This document shows, piece by piece, positions 4,817 through 6,535 of a stretch of DNA of 6,535 nt. The notes under the pieces were generated by a model. It was not told the DNA's origin, searched no databases, and saw only the letters and a list, made by a program, of their open reading frames with translations. The stretch's first letter is position 1. Each line of letters starts with the position of its first letter. Position numbers and translations under genes: made by a program. Origin of the DNA: Zoogloeaceae bacterium (GTDB lineage Bacteria > Pseudomonadota > Gammaproteobacteria > Burkholderiales > Rhodocyclaceae); assembly GCA_031282665.1 (NCBI GenBank), contig JAITDH010000204.1:1-6535 (forward strand). Direction: 5' to 3'.

Positions 4817-6451
4817 ATGAGCGCAGAACGTGAAGTCATGGAATTCGACGTGGTGATCGTCGGCGGCGGGCTTTCCGGCCTTTCCGCCGCGATTCGTCTC
4901 AAGCAGCTGGCGGCGGCGGGCAAGGAACTGGAAGTCTGCGTTCTGGAAAAAGGTTCGGAAATCGGCGCGCACATCCTGTCCGGCGCCTGTTTCGAACCGA
5001 CCACCCTGACGGAACTGATCCCCGACTGGAAAGAAAAAGGCGCGCCGCTCACCGTGCCCACCATCGACGACAATTTCATCCTGCTCACCGAGCGTCACGC
5101 CTTCAAGATGCCGACGCCGCCGCAGATGGAAAACGAAGGCAACTACATCATCAGCATGGCCAACCTCTGCCGCTGGCTGGGCGAGCAGGCCGACGCCCTG
5201 GGCGTGCAGGTTTTCCCCGGCTTTGCCGCGGCGGAAGTCCTCTACGACGAAAAGGGCAGCGTGCGCGGCGTGGCGACCGGCGACATGGGCATCGGCAAGG
5301 ATGGGCAGCACACCGCCAATTACCAGCCCGGCTACGAGTTGACGGCAAAACAGACCATCTTCGCCGAAGGCTGCCGGGGTTCGCTCACGCAGGATCTTTT
5401 CGAGAAATTCAGCCTGCGCAAGGACGCCCAGCCGCAGACCTACGGCGTCGGCGTCAAGGAAATCTGGGAAATCGATCCTGCCAAGCACAAGCCCGGCAAG
5501 CTCGTGCATACCATCGGCTGGCCGCTGGATGCCGCGACCTACGGCGGCTCCGCCCTCTACCACATGGAAAACAACCAGATCGCCATCATGTTCGTGGTGG
5601 GGCTGGACTACCGGAATCCCTGGCTGTCGCCCTTCGAGGAATTCCAGCGCTTCAAGACGCATCCGGCCATCCGGCCCCTGCTGGAAGGCGGGCGGCGTCT
5701 CGCCTATGGCGCGCGTTCGCTTTCGGAAGGCGGCTACCAGGCCATCCCGAAACTCACCTTCCCCGGCGGCATGCTGATCGGCGACACGGCGGGCTTCCTG
5801 AACGTGCCCAAGATCAAGGGCGGACATACCGCGATGAAATCCGGGATGCTGGCGGCGGAAGCCATCTTCGAACACCTGCAGAAGGAAGAAGCGGGAACGG
5901 AAGTGGAATCCTATGCCGAAAAGATCAAGCAGAGTTGGCTCTGGAAAGAACTCTACGAAGCCCGGAACATCCGTCCCAGTTTCAAATGGGGCATGTGGGT
6001 CGGCCTGGGCTATTCGGCGCTGGATACCTTCCTTTTCCGCGGCAAGGCGCCATGGACCTTTTCCATCGAACCGGATCACGAGGAACTGGAAGAAAAGACC
6101 GAACACGCGAAGATCGAATATCCCAAGCCCGACGGTGTCATCACCTTCGATCGCCTGTCCTCGGTTTTCATGGGGAACGTCAATCACGAGGAAAACCAGC
6201 TTTGCCACCTGAGGCTGAAAGACGAGAGCGTGCCCATCCGGATCAACTACGAAAAATACGCCTCGCCGGAAACCCGCTATTGCCCGGCGGGCGTTTATGA
6301 AATCCTGGGCGAAGAAGAAGGCAAGCCGCGCCTGCAAATCAACGCGCAGAACTGCCTGCACTGCAAGACCTGCGACATCAAGGACCCGACCCAGAACATC
6401 CGCTGGACCGTGCCGGAAGGCGGCGGTGGGCCGAATTATCCGAACATGTGA
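4817..6451 (+). CDS. etfQO: Electron transfer flavoprotein:ubiquinone oxidoreductase (ETF-QO)
   Basis: A 544-residue protein, normal for bacterial ETF-QO without the mitochondrial targeting peptide. It oxidises reduced ETF and reduces ubiquinone at the inner face of the cytoplasmic membrane, as a monotopic membrane protein. DVVIVGGGLSGLSAAIRL (11-28) is the FAD Rossmann motif. EKGSEIGAHILSGACFEP (44-61) and GWPLDAATYGGSALYHM (234-250) are ETF-QO-specific. GDTAGFLNVPKIKGGHTAMK (322-341) is the second FAD segment. The 4Fe-4S cluster ligands are C489 (RYCPAGVYE) and C513, C516, C519 (CLHCKTCDIKDP); the GGGGPNYPNM end also matches mitochondrial ETF-QO. All four Cys are present. ATG 4817 is chosen because GGAGG (4807-4811) lies five bases upstream and the Rossmann motif then begins at residue 11; a TTG at 4757 would only add sequence translated from the hairpin. 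Last gene before the terminator. Confidence 0.97.
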   Translation: MSAEREVMEFDVVIVGGGLSGLSAAIRLKQLAAAGKELEVCVLEKGSEIGAHILSGACFEPTTLTELIPDWKEKGAPLTVPTIDDNFILLTERHAFKMPTPPQMENEGNYIISMANLCRWLGEQADALGVQVFPGFAAAEVLYDEKGSVRGVATGDMGIGKDGQHTANYQPGYELTAKQTIFAEGCRGSLTQDLFEKFSLRKDAQPQTYGVGVKEIWEIDPAKHKPGKLVHTIGWPLDAATYGGSALYHMENNQIAIMFVVGLDYRNPWLSPFEEFQRFKTHPAIRPLLEGGRRLAYGARSLSEGGYQAIPKLTFPGGMLIGDTAGFLNVPKIKGGHTAMKSGMLAAEAIFEHLQKEEAGTEVESYAEKIKQSWLWKELYEARNIRPSFKWGMWVGLGYSALDTFLFRGKAPWTFSIEPDHEELEEKTEHAKIEYPKPDGVITFDRLSSVFMGNVNHEENQLCHLRLKDESVPIRINYEKYASPETRYCPAGVYEILGEEEGKPRLQINAQNCLHCKTCDIKDPTQNIRWTVPEGGGGPNYPNM

Positions 6452-6459
6452 GCGAAGCG

Positions 6460-6487
6460 GGAGACAGGAGACAGAGGTCAGGAGACA
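6460..6487. repeat. Heptamer tandem repeat, GGAGACA (x3) with one degenerate unit
   Basis: Units GGAGACA at 6460-6466, 6467-6473 and 6481-6487 flank a variant GAGGTCA at 6474-6480. The array sits between the ETF-QO stop codon and the terminator. It resembles, in inverted orientation, 622-640 in the etfB upstream region (17/19 matches). Like the GATCAGG array at 521-561, it is followed by GCCACTGACGA (6496-6506). Confidence 0.8.
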
Positions 6488-6505
6488 GTCCGTTCGCCAC
6501 TGACG

Positions 6506-6535
6506 AACCCCCGGTTTTTCGGGGGTTTGTTTTTT
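6506..6535 (+). terminator. Intrinsic (Rho-independent) terminator of the etf module
   Basis: AACCCCCG (6506-6513) pairs perfectly with CGGGGGTT (6520-6527) across a GTTTTT loop, followed by TG and at least six T to the window edge. A strong GC stem plus a U-tract is the classic shape. It lies about 55 bases after the ETF-QO stop and marks the end of the transcript. Confidence 0.92.

Noticed and set aside
4643..6361. 572-codon open frame antisense to ETF-QO
   Set aside because: Same cause; the translated sequence shows no recognisable domain, while the sense strand encodes an intact ETF-QO.

Overview
This GC-rich window looks like chromosomal DNA of a proteobacterium, most likely a betaproteobacterium (Rhodocyclales-like). 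That placement is an inference from protein flavour, gene order and the heptamer-type intergenic repeats; no 16S rRNA or other marker is present. The core is a compact electron-transfer module, all on the + strand: etfB (1147-1899), etfA (1901-2830), a large ~600-residue acyl-CoA dehydrogenase (2900-4723) and the membrane-associated, iron-sulfur ETF:ubiquinone oxidoreductase (4817-6451). A strong intrinsic terminator closes the module at the right edge.

Layout. Positions 1-454 carry, on the - strand, the N-terminal part of a membrane-anchored staphylococcal-nuclease-like protein that runs off the left edge. Positions 455-1146 are a long divergent intergenic region with no confident protein gene. 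It holds overlapping divergent promoter-like sequences, a five-copy GATCAGG tandem array, an inverted degenerate repeat, several short stem-loops (one with a T-tract, terminator-like) and a promoter-like sequence near 815-843. After that comes a ~300-nt etfB leader with a possible 56-residue ORF, a pyrimidine-rich tract, a GC hairpin and a second terminator-like hairpin just before the etfB ribosome binding site. etfB and etfA are separated by one base. Both later gene junctions (etfA/dehydrogenase and dehydrogenase/ETF-QO) contain a strong hairpin.

How the genes work together. The dehydrogenase oxidises an acyl-CoA to the enoyl-CoA and reduces its FAD. The EtfAB heterodimer takes the electrons one at a time. 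ETF-QO (FAD plus one 4Fe-4S cluster) passes them to ubiquinone in the cytoplasmic membrane. The four genes therefore encode the whole route from acyl-CoA to the quinone pool. The dehydrogenase substrate cannot be read from the sequence.

No wholly new protein system is visible. The parts most worth a second look are non-coding: the attenuator-like etfB leader, the related heptamer repeat elements on both sides of the module, and the hairpin-dense segment at 600-800.
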